Assembly: GCA_043554545.1 (NCBI GenBank) | Contig: CP121337.1 | Span: 1,984,001 to 2,048,000 of the forward strand | DNA length: 64,000 nucleotides | Direction: 5' to 3' | DNA from: UBA7330 sp043554545 | GTDB taxonomy: Bacteria; Bacteroidota; Bacteroidia; Cytophagales; Cyclobacteriaceae | Shown here: piece after piece, positions 51,999 through 60,116 of the stretch | Layout: each line of letters begins with the position of its first letter | Position numbering within the stretch: position 1 is the first letter of the stretch | The notes under the pieces: generated by a model | Database searches by the model: none | Told to the model about the DNA's origin: nothing | The model's input: only the letters and a program-made list of their open reading frames with translations | Translations under genes and position numbers: made by a program

Positions 51999-52354
51999 TG
52001 GATTTTCAAAATGGTAAAAGCATTTTTCTGCAAATCGCAGATAACATTATCGACAAAATCGTGAGTGGAGCACTACCTGCAGGTGAAAAGATCCCTTCAG
52101 TCCGCGAACTAGCTTCGCAGATGGGGGTAAATCCCAATACCATCATGAGAAGTTATAGCGAATTACAAACCAGAGGAATCATTGAAAATCAGAGAGGAAT
52201 TGGATATTTTGTAAATCCTGACGCACCAAAAATCATTACTAAAAGTAAAAGAGAAGCCTTCTTTCAACAGGTTTTGCCTGATTTTCTAAAACAAGCCAAT
52301 CTGCTGGATATTTCCTATGAAGAAATTGACAAGCAAATCAAAAAATTAAACTGA
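51998..52354 (+). CDS. GntR-family transcriptional regulator, YtrA subfamily
   Basis: A 118-residue regulator. The N-terminal winged helix has the GntR pattern IADNIIDKIVSGALPAGEKI, then PSVRELASQMGVNPNTIMRSY and GIGYFV. The C-terminal part is a short helical dimerisation tail, as in the YtrA subfamily, with no ligand-binding domain. Such regulators commonly control an adjacent ABC transporter operon, here starting at 50378 with the palindrome at 50341-50366 as the likely site. Its start codon overlaps the permease stop (TAATG). Confidence 0.92.
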   Translation: MDFQNGKSIFLQIADNIIDKIVSGALPAGEKIPSVRELASQMGVNPNTIMRSYSELQTRGIIENQRGIGYFVNPDAPKIITKSKREAFFQQVLPDFLKQANLLDISYEEIDKQIKKLN

Positions 52355-52359
52355 CTACT

Positions 52360-53040
52360 ATGAAGCTTAGTAATAAAATACTCATTGGATTCTTCGGGTT
52401 AATATTTATCTATTTGACTGCAGCTTTTACTGAGATCAGACTGCGTGGTAAGCATAATCGATTCAATACTCAAGATAATCTTTCAGAAAAAATTGAGCTA
52501 ACACAGATTAAATATTTGGTTTTAAGCGACCTACGTAGAAACATCAAAGTTATTGGCGCTGACCACTCTGGAATTGAATTAGAAAGCATAAAGGGAGATT
52601 TTCTGAAGCATCTAAAATATCAAATAAAAGGAGATACTTTATGGTTGAAACGGTTGGATTCTGCAAATCGTGAACTAGTAAATTTAATAGTGTATGTTCC
52701 TTCAAGCATATTCGAAGGTATGACCAATAATGGTGGAAGTGTAAGTATTAGATCAATAGAACAAAAGCTGCTAACCATCACCCAAAATGATGGTTGGATA
52801 AATCTCATAGACTGTAAGTTGGAGAGATTAGAATTGACAGCATCTCATGAGGCAAATTTCAACATGTCTAATGCCATACTAGATACCTTATCAGCGCAGA
52901 TTGATAATACTGAGGTCAATATTGATAATGCGCTCAGGCTTGTCAGAGTATCAATGACCAATAACTCCTATTTAAGTGTTGATGAAACCGAAGACATTCA
53001 AATAAAAACTGATAAGAGCAGCAGATTTAACTTGTATTAA
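52360..53040 (+). CDS. Membrane-anchored beta-helix-like protein (DUF2807/DUF4097-like)
   Basis: A 226-residue protein with an N-terminal membrane helix or signal (about 6-24), then repeated short beta strands with the spacing of a head-GIN/DUF2807- or DUF4097-type beta-helix (for example LIVYVPSSIFEGMTNNGGSVSI, IDNTEVNIDNALRL). It starts 5 bp after the regulator stop and closes the ABC operon. Function unknown; a surface sensor or adhesin-like role is inference. Confidence 0.65.
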   Translation: MKLSNKILIGFFGLIFIYLTAAFTEIRLRGKHNRFNTQDNLSEKIELTQIKYLVLSDLRRNIKVIGADHSGIELESIKGDFLKHLKYQIKGDTLWLKRLDSANRELVNLIVYVPSSIFEGMTNNGGSVSIRSIEQKLLTITQNDGWINLIDCKLERLELTASHEANFNMSNAILDTLSAQIDNTEVNIDNALRLVRVSMTNNSYLSVDETEDIQIKTDKSSRFNLY

Positions 53041-53049
53041 TTTTTAATT

Positions 53050-54288
53050 CTATAAGCCGATCCTGTAAATAACACCATCTGCTCCATCTGTGATCGCATA
53101 AAGTGCTCCATCTGCTCCTTCAAGTACATCTCTGAATCTATGTCCTATACCTTCCAGTAAACGTTCCTCTCCTACTATCTTGTTATCCTCAATCACCAAT
53201 CTCACAATGTGCTTCCCGCTTAGACCCGCAAGGAACAAGTTATTGGACCATTCTGTAATCAAACTCCCAGAGTAAAAAGTAATACCACTGGGGGAAACGA
53301 CAGGGTCCCAATAGTAGACCGGTTGTTCCATCCCCTCTTGTTGGGTTATCCCGGACCCTACAGGCGCTCCTGAATACTCAATACCATAAGAAATTACCGG
53401 CCAGCCATAATTCTTACCGGGTTTGATCAAATTGACTTCATCTCCACCTTTAGGGCCAAATTCAGCTTCCCATAAATCTCCGGTCGTTGGGTGTATGGCC
53501 AACCCTTGCACATTTCGGTGACCATAAGAATAAATTTCAGGAAGTATGTCCGGCTGACTGATAAAAGGGTTACCCGGGGCAGGTGCTCCATCAGTGGTAA
53601 TGTGCAAAACTTTACCTAAGGCGGCATCCAGGTCCTGTGCTTTCATCCTTATGCTGGAACTGGAGCGCTCCCCAGTGCTTACAAACAGGTGTCCGGATTT
53701 GCTCAAAACCAACCGCCCGCCATAATGTAGTGTCCCCGAAAACTCAGGAATTGCAGTATAGATTACGAATACATCCTCAATCTGAGTCTCATCCTCTGAC
53801 AGTCTTCCCTTAGCAACCGCTGTTGCTGTTCCGCTAGATCCATTTTGTGAAAATGTCCAGTAAAGCATCCTGTTTGCTCCGAAGTCAGAATCTACAGCTA
53901 CATCCAACAATCCCCCTTGGCCGGAGCTATTGACAGGAGGAATACCGGTAATGGCACTACTTACACTGCCCGATTGGGAGACGATCCGTAGAGTACCTCC
54001 TTTTTCAGTCAATAGGATTCTGCCATCCGGCAAGTTCACCATGCCCCATGGATTTGTTAACTCACTAGCGAAAATCTCTGCCTTGAACTCCGTAGTGGTT
54101 ACCAGTCCATTAATCCTTGTTTGTCCTTCAAAGGCAGGTTGGTAATCAGCGTTTTGCGCATTGGTTTCAACGGGCGGTCCGGGATTTCCTGGAGGTATGT
54201 CAATGTCCTCATTTTGCTGATTCTCACAAGAGAAAAGCAGCAAAAAAAATGAGGTAAGTACTATCGATAATCTATTTAACCCAAACAT
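53050..54288 (-). CDS. PQQ-dependent sugar dehydrogenase-like lipoprotein
   Basis: A 412-residue protein with a lipobox (LLFSC, about Cys20). The beta-propeller matches soluble aldose sugar dehydrogenases: PWGMVNLPDGRILLTEKGG, GLLDVAVDSDFGANRMLYW, HYGGRLVLSKSGHLFVSTGERS, YGHRNVQGLAIHPTTGDLWEAEFGPKGGDEVNLI and DVLEGADGALYAITDG. The His-Gly-Gly and Arg-Asn positions fit PQQ contact, and GDE fits calcium binding. It would oxidise aldose sugars in the periplasm. Its stop meets the upstream operon end, 9 bp away. Confidence 0.9.
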   Translation of the reverse strand: MFGLNRLSIVLTSFFLLLFSCENQQNEDIDIPPGNPGPPVETNAQNADYQPAFEGQTRINGLVTTTEFKAEIFASELTNPWGMVNLPDGRILLTEKGGTLRIVSQSGSVSSAITGIPPVNSSGQGGLLDVAVDSDFGANRMLYWTFSQNGSSGTATAVAKGRLSEDETQIEDVFVIYTAIPEFSGTLHYGGRLVLSKSGHLFVSTGERSSSSIRMKAQDLDAALGKVLHITTDGAPAPGNPFISQPDILPEIYSYGHRNVQGLAIHPTTGDLWEAEFGPKGGDEVNLIKPGKNYGWPVISYGIEYSGAPVGSGITQQEGMEQPVYYWDPVVSPSGITFYSGSLITEWSNNLFLAGLSGKHIVRLVIEDNKIVGEERLLEGIGHRFRDVLEGADGALYAITDGADGVIYRIGL

Positions 54289-54430
54289 ATGTCTATCGCT
54301 TTTTTTACACTTCTTTTAGACCTTAACGAACTGTTTGGGTTCATGTTTTCAATCACTAACATTCCAAATAAACTTCAAAAAAGCTTGAAGGCTCAAATTA
54401 CTCGTAATTTTACTGTTCTTATTTCCGCCT

Positions 54431-55342
54431 TTACTTTAGCCAATGCTTAGCTATAAAGGCTGCTGCATCGATGTAAGCCTTGTCCAGATTTGCTACAGCT
54501 GATTCCGATCCGCCAATATCTATTCCAATATGGCCCTGAAAACCAATAACATCCAGGGTTTCAAAAAACACATCCCATCGAATTTTACCTGCTCCTATTG
54601 CAAGGTGTTCTACCTTAAGGCCTCCATTGTCTGAAACATGTATATAATCCACATGGTCTTTCAATCTTCTCAGCGCCAATGACAGGTTTTCCTTCATCAC
54701 AAATTGATTGGCCGTGTCCAGGTTAAACCTCAGGTTATCCATCTTAACTGCGTCATGGAAATACAAAAAGCCATCCGTACTTGATGACAACACACCAACT
54801 GCAGGGTGCATCACATAGTGAAGGTTGAATCGCCCAGCGATTTCGCAAGCTGTTCGATAGGTAGACACCAATTGTTCCCAGTAGTCTTTCCAGGAGATCT
54901 CCTTGGGTAAAAAAGCTGCATTCAATACATCCTCCTCATAATGCCTCACAATCGGAATGTCCTCAGGAAACTGAAAAGGTGGCAATGGTGCATTATCCAA
55001 AACCCCTACAGATCCAAGTGCAGATGCTATTTCACATGCTTTTTCGAATAGATCCAATTGCTCATTTCTGGTTTTTTCATCTATTCCAGCCAGTGCAGGT
55101 AGTACCCCGCAGAAATAAGGTACAGAAAGGTTTTCGGCTTTAACCTTTTGCGCGATCGCGTCTTTCATTTGATATACTTCGATCAAATGTGCTTCTCTTA
55201 TACCCTCCAACTCTATAGATCGAAAACCCAATGCAGCCATTTCATCTATGTAGGTTAAAGTTTTAGATGCTGACGGCGGATAACCATATTTAGTTATGGA
55301 GTATAGAAAAGCACAGACAATCCTTTCATTTATATTGTTCAT
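54431..55342 (-). CDS. Sugar phosphate isomerase/epimerase family TIM barrel
   Basis: A 303-residue cytoplasmic barrel of the xylose-isomerase-like superfamily. Motifs are SIELEG in an early strand, LHYVMHPAVG, LRFNLDTANQF (Asp), YIHVSDNG (His, Asp) and GHIGIDIGGS at the end. Several positions differ from the usual Glu pattern (the last Glu is Asp in GIDIG), so the metal site may be altered. It is encoded 10 bp downstream of the Nramp-like gene, so the two are likely linked in function. Confidence 0.8.
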   Translation of the reverse strand: MNNINERIVCAFLYSITKYGYPPSASKTLTYIDEMAALGFRSIELEGIREAHLIEVYQMKDAIAQKVKAENLSVPYFCGVLPALAGIDEKTRNEQLDLFEKACEIASALGSVGVLDNAPLPPFQFPEDIPIVRHYEEDVLNAAFLPKEISWKDYWEQLVSTYRTACEIAGRFNLHYVMHPAVGVLSSSTDGFLYFHDAVKMDNLRFNLDTANQFVMKENLSLALRRLKDHVDYIHVSDNGGLKVEHLAIGAGKIRWDVFFETLDVIGFQGHIGIDIGGSESAVANLDKAYIDAAAFIAKHWLK

Positions 55343-55352
55343 CTTGTTATTC

Positions 55353-56594
55353 TTAAAAGAAATCTATCATTCCCATAAAGCCAATGACGCAAATAAACAA
55401 TGTAAAAAGGGTAATCAACCCGATCAGAAGGTTTTGCTTAATACCCGCGACATATTTTCCCAGTGTTTCCTTTTGGTTGATTTGAATCCACATAAGTATC
55501 AAAATGGCTGGTGTGGCTAAAAGTGCCAATGCTTGTGAGACAATCATCACGGAAACTGGTCTACCCCCAAAGATGGGAACCCCCAAGCCCAGTAATGCAT
55601 AAAATATTACAATCCCTCGATTGCGTGTCTTTGACAGGTCAAGTTTTTCATTTCTATAGTCTGCCAAAAGCATGGGCACCAGCAAGTAATGTGGGAACAA
55701 GGAGGAAAGACCAGCGGCTACTATCCCAACCACGAACAAAGAGATTGAAAAGGGTCCTGCCAGCGGTTCAAGTAGTTTGACCATATCAATGGCATTGTCC
55801 ACCTTCAGGCCCAATGGATATAATGTACCAGCTGCTGCTGCCATGATCGCCGCACTCAAGACAAACATCAGGCCTGCAGAAATAAAAGCATCTCGCTTCT
55901 CTAACTTCAAATCGGAGATGCTCCAGTTCTTCTCTTTTACTGTAGATGATCTGATGACATAGAGTACCCCTCCCATGGTCGTACCGATCATCCCGGCAAC
56001 AATTAAACCTGCATTCGTCGCTTCAGGAATGCGTGGAATCATGCCTGATAATACTTCGCCTGGATTTTGAATAATCAATATCGCACTGAGTAGAAAACCT
56101 AGCCCCATCACCGAAACAAAAACGACCAGAATTTTTTCAATCAGGGAGTATTTACTGTTGAACAGCAACCCAACAACCAGCGTAGCAATCATCAATGTAA
56201 TTATGATGGTACTGATGCCCGTACCTGAAGGGGTGAAGAATTTGGAATACTCATGAATCACTTCTGAAACAATGGCCATCACACCGATGCTAGATACCAT
56301 CTCAGAAATGATCAACGACCATAAAACAACCTGTGCGGTAGTAGGTCCGAAATTTGACTTAAAACTTTGGAGTGCCGTTTGACCCGTAACAAGGGTATAC
56401 TGCCCAAAAGTCACAATCAGGATGTAAGTAAATATGCATGAGACCAAAACTGCCCACATGAGGCTTGTTCCATGACTGGCACCCGCAGAGGCCATGGTGG
56501 TAACACTACCAGTTCCTATGTTATAGCCCACAAGGAATAAGCCTGGCCCTATCGTGGTGAGGAATAGCGGAATGTTCTGAAAAAACCTTTTCAA
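55353..56594 (-). CDS. Nramp-like transporter lacking the canonical metal-site motifs
   Basis: A 413-residue membrane protein with about 11 helices and an Nramp-type start (GPGLFLVGYNIGTGSVTT, residues 16-33). In true Nramp proteins the first unwound helix has DPGN and helix 6 has MPH; here the places read GYNIGTGS (24-30 region) and TTMGGVLYVIRSS (about 205-217). Asp, Asn and Met that bind Mn or Fe are therefore absent. The protein probably carries something else, perhaps a sugar-related or organic solute, given its isomerase partner. This is inference. Confidence 0.8.
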   Translation of the reverse strand: MKRFFQNIPLFLTTIGPGLFLVGYNIGTGSVTTMASAGASHGTSLMWAVLVSCIFTYILIVTFGQYTLVTGQTALQSFKSNFGPTTAQVVLWSLIISEMVSSIGVMAIVSEVIHEYSKFFTPSGTGISTIIITLMIATLVVGLLFNSKYSLIEKILVVFVSVMGLGFLLSAILIIQNPGEVLSGMIPRIPEATNAGLIVAGMIGTTMGGVLYVIRSSTVKEKNWSISDLKLEKRDAFISAGLMFVLSAAIMAAAAGTLYPLGLKVDNAIDMVKLLEPLAGPFSISLFVVGIVAAGLSSLFPHYLLVPMLLADYRNEKLDLSKTRNRGIVIFYALLGLGVPIFGGRPVSVMIVSQALALLATPAILILMWIQINQKETLGKYVAGIKQNLLIGLITLFTLFICVIGFMGMIDFF

Positions 56595-56783
56595 TTCTTT
56601 ATCAAATGGGGTGTCGAAGACAATAGCCTATTACTTAGGACTCAATAATAAATAATGTTACGGGTATATGCCCTGATTAAGCAAAAAATTAAGAAAATGC
56701 AGAACAATGAATTGTACAAGTGGTTTTATATCCAGAATATAATCGTATTCAACAGGTTCTAATTAAACCCCTCTCCTAACCTA

Positions 56784-58418
56784 CTATTCCTTTACAAAGC
56801 TGGATTCCATCAATACCCAGGCATCAGGATCTAAAAGCACTTTTTCTGGTGCTGATGCTACTGGCAGGGTAAACACATTTGACTTTTCGTTCAGCTGAAC
56901 CGTATGTATCAAAGGCGCTGAATCTCCTTGAAGGTAAACAGCCACTTGTATGGGCATCTTAAATAAGCTTCCATCCTTCTGAACCTGATCCAAAGTCATG
57001 CTCACTTCTTTTTTCTTATTGTTATATTTCCATGAACCATCGCATATCAGGTGACCCGGCTTATACAACCATTGATCAAAAAATGTGTCTAACTCCAGTC
57101 CTGATGCTTCTTCCATTTCTCTTATAAAATCAGCTGTAGTGGCATTTTTGTTTTGGTATTTGGCGTAGTAAGACCTGATCCCCTTCCAGAACACATCTGT
57201 GCCAACCACTCCTCGGAGCATGTGCAGGGTCCAGCTCCCCTTTTGGTAGGTGTGCGAGCTGGTCACCTTAGTCATATCATTTAGGTTATCGTGTATAATC
57301 CGATAATCCGGATTTTTTTCATTAAAGGAAATGATTCTCTTTTTACTGGAAGCCATGCCTTCAGTGAAGGCGTCGTGACCATATTGATGAGCAATAAATA
57401 ACTGTGTGAAATAGGTAGCAAAACCCTCACTCAACCAAACATCATCCCAATCATATTCTGTTACCGCATTCCCAAACCACTGATGAGCAATCTCATGAAT
57501 AACTACATTTCTCCAGCGCTTATTCCGATCTCCAACAACCGACTTATCACCATAAAGAACAGCCGAAGCAGCCTCCATACCCCCTCCCACACTGTTTGAC
57601 TGAATGTTCGCTAACTTTTCATAAGAAAATGGCCCTACATATTCGCTGTAAAATGCTAACGCTTGTTTGGTAGGTTCCGCAAAATCATAAAACCCAGCTT
57701 CCCGGTCCTGATAGTAAACCCACGTTTCTATGGATTTGTGATCAAATTCATCCACATATTGGATTGCGAATTGCGCAACGCCTAACACATACAACCAGGG
57801 GGCTATCGGCACAGACTGTTTCCAGTGTGTCAAGCGTGTTCCATCTCCCAGATCTGACTCTTCAACCTTCAACCCATTGGAAACAACCTGGTAATATGAA
57901 GGAGCCGTCACCATGAATTCACAGGTAGCCTTGTCATATGGATGATCAACCAAAGGCAGCCAGTTTCTTCCCTTATTGGGCCAGTTATCACTAAAAAAGG
58001 TACGATCCCCATACTTGTTATCGGCTATCTTAAGCCCGGCAGCAGGTGTGCCGGCATACGTTATCGAGTACTGTTCTCGTTGATTGGCTTGAGAAGCAGA
58101 AGGAAGCTTAATCAATAACACATCATTTTCATGGGTGTATTCCATCTCCTGATCTCCCACTGCAACACGCATCACGTTCATACCTTTTTTATCAAGACTT
58201 TCCGATGCTTTAATCAAATCAAGCCGCAACCAGGCTTCCCCTGTTTTCAAGAAACGGACATCAATGGTGGCCTCACATTTAATCTCATCACTTGTATCAG
58301 ACAATTCCATTCGAAATGCATAATTCAGGATATCAATATTTGGATTTTTAGGATAGGTATCACCCAAACATATATTGGAAACAAGCAGTAAGGCAAAAGC
58401 AAAAATGAGATTCTTCAT
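56784..58418 (-). CDS. M1-family metallopeptidase (aminopeptidase N-like), exported
   Basis: A 544-residue protein with a signal peptide (about 1-19). The N-terminal beta domain is followed by a thermolysin-like domain with GGMEAAS (280-286, a variant of the GAMEN exopeptidase loop) and the zinc site HEIAHQWFG (His308, His312) with the third ligand Glu331 (LSEGFA). The C-terminal helical domain is short. It removes N-terminal residues from peptides, probably in the periplasm or outside. First of three metallopeptidase genes in a row (56784-62135). Confidence 0.92.
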   Translation of the reverse strand: MKNLIFAFALLLVSNICLGDTYPKNPNIDILNYAFRMELSDTSDEIKCEATIDVRFLKTGEAWLRLDLIKASESLDKKGMNVMRVAVGDQEMEYTHENDVLLIKLPSASQANQREQYSITYAGTPAAGLKIADNKYGDRTFFSDNWPNKGRNWLPLVDHPYDKATCEFMVTAPSYYQVVSNGLKVEESDLGDGTRLTHWKQSVPIAPWLYVLGVAQFAIQYVDEFDHKSIETWVYYQDREAGFYDFAEPTKQALAFYSEYVGPFSYEKLANIQSNSVGGGMEAASAVLYGDKSVVGDRNKRWRNVVIHEIAHQWFGNAVTEYDWDDVWLSEGFATYFTQLFIAHQYGHDAFTEGMASSKKRIISFNEKNPDYRIIHDNLNDMTKVTSSHTYQKGSWTLHMLRGVVGTDVFWKGIRSYYAKYQNKNATTADFIREMEEASGLELDTFFDQWLYKPGHLICDGSWKYNNKKKEVSMTLDQVQKDGSLFKMPIQVAVYLQGDSAPLIHTVQLNEKSNVFTLPVASAPEKVLLDPDAWVLMESSFVKE

Positions 58419-58455
58419 AAAAGGCTTATTGATTTGATAATTATATGATCAGTGT

Positions 58456-59901
58456 TCAGTTTTTAATGGGCAATTCATTTGGAGGTCGGAATTCAGTGAG
58501 TCCTTTTTCTTTAATTGTTCGTTCTACATCTTCAATGGATGAAGGAACAAACGCACTCAAATTTTCAACGCCATCTTCAGTTACCAGGGCCATATCTTCA
58601 ATTCTGATATAAAGGTTTTCATCACGCACCCAGATCATTGGATCGATGGTGAATACCATTCCAGGTCTGAGCTTAACCCCTCTTACCCGGCTAACATCAT
58701 GCACAGCCATGCCTACAGGATGCTGAAAATGCCCGCGGAATTTTAATCCATCCTGTACAGCTTTTAAGTGGGATGGCTTAACAAACTTTTTGTCTTTCAG
58801 GTATTCCTTCATATCCATGGCCGCATTATTCAGCACCTCTTCAGAAGTCACTCCTGGCTTTATATACTTAAAAAGTGCATCCCGATAAGCTACAATAAAG
58901 CTATACAACGCCTTTTGCTCATCATTGAATTTACCATTTACCGGCCAAATACGGGTAACATCACTGGTATAGTAATGATAATCTGGCGCGTAATCCATTA
59001 ATACTAGGTCACCACCCTTCAATTGATCTGTCTTATGAAAATAATGACCCATATAGGCATTGGTACCACCGCCAATAATCGATGGATATCCATCTCCTTG
59101 CGCACCATATACATAAAAGATATACTTGGCTGCAGCATCCAATTGATATTCATATATCCCAGGTTTCGTAGACCTCATGGCTTCTATGATTCCAAGGCCA
59201 GCCATTCCAGTTGCTCTACGAATTTGTGCTATCTCCTGTGGGCTCTTTATAAGCCGCATGGTATCTAGTATAGGTGTCAAGTCATGAATTTCGAATTGAG
59301 GCACCCTTTCCTTTAGCTTTTGCATAAACAAGGCTTCTCTGGTAGGTTGTCCGTCCCACGGATCTGAGGATTTCCTTGCTTGAGAAGCCAATAACTCATC
59401 TCGACTATCATTACCTATTTCAGCAGGACTCAATTCAATGTAAAGTAGCGGAGCAGGAGGCTTGATCAACCCTGTGCGAACTAAATCTGAAGATAAAAAT
59501 TCAATGCCCTTAACCTGATCAGCCCCGGTGATTTTTTTTACGAGCTCAGCGTCCTCTGCTGATAGTACTTTGCCCTGTCCCCTCTCCATGCCTTCATTAC
59601 GGTGTGGTAGATAGATAGTTGAGCTACTATTATTTCCATTGATGAGTAAATAAGCATGTGGCGATTCAAGGCCTGTCAAATAGTAATAGCTATTGGATTG
59701 CCTGAATACTGCAAAACCTGGAATTCCCGCGGCACCTTGAATAAGGGCGATACTGTTCGTGCCAATGGCATCCGCAATAGCATTTCTCCTTTGCGAAAAT
59801 TCCTCTTTGGAAAAGTCAGTAAGGTTATAATGCTTTTCCTGAGCAAATAACCCATTAAATAGAAATAAGCATACAGATAGCTGGAAGATTTTCCTTCTCA
59901 T
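58456..59901 (-). CDS. M24-family Xaa-Pro aminopeptidase-like protein, exported
   Basis: About 481 residues from the ATG at 59901, with a signal peptide (IFQLSVCLFLFNGLFAQ). The C-terminal pita-bread domain has DYAPDYHYYTSDVTR (two Asp), GHFQHPVGMAVHD (His), and IRIEDMALV (Glu). The position usually occupied by Glu in the TxEPG motif is Asp here (FTIDPM, about residue 420), which distinguishes this subfamily. It would cut Xaa-Pro bonds. Lies 37 bp upstream of the M1 gene on the same strand. Confidence 0.9.
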   Translation of the reverse strand: MRRKIFQLSVCLFLFNGLFAQEKHYNLTDFSKEEFSQRRNAIADAIGTNSIALIQGAAGIPGFAVFRQSNSYYYLTGLESPHAYLLINGNNSSSTIYLPHRNEGMERGQGKVLSAEDAELVKKITGADQVKGIEFLSSDLVRTGLIKPPAPLLYIELSPAEIGNDSRDELLASQARKSSDPWDGQPTREALFMQKLKERVPQFEIHDLTPILDTMRLIKSPQEIAQIRRATGMAGLGIIEAMRSTKPGIYEYQLDAAAKYIFYVYGAQGDGYPSIIGGGTNAYMGHYFHKTDQLKGGDLVLMDYAPDYHYYTSDVTRIWPVNGKFNDEQKALYSFIVAYRDALFKYIKPGVTSEEVLNNAAMDMKEYLKDKKFVKPSHLKAVQDGLKFRGHFQHPVGMAVHDVSRVRGVKLRPGMVFTIDPMIWVRDENLYIRIEDMALVTEDGVENLSAFVPSSIEDVERTIKEKGLTEFRPPNELPIKN

Positions 59902-60116
59902 ATGAACGTCCATTTCAGTAACTAAATGTAAGCTTATTGTTTTGGCTAAGCTAAATGTTCATCAAAAGAGCCACCTATTTGCAAGATTGTATATTATTCT
60001 GATAATAAAATATCGCAAAGCAATGTTGCCTTTACCTTGAATATCTACAATTGAATGTATCCTCTATGCTTTTTTATTGCTCAAATGGTCCCTAATGAGG
60101 ATTCAGTGTCGCGTTA

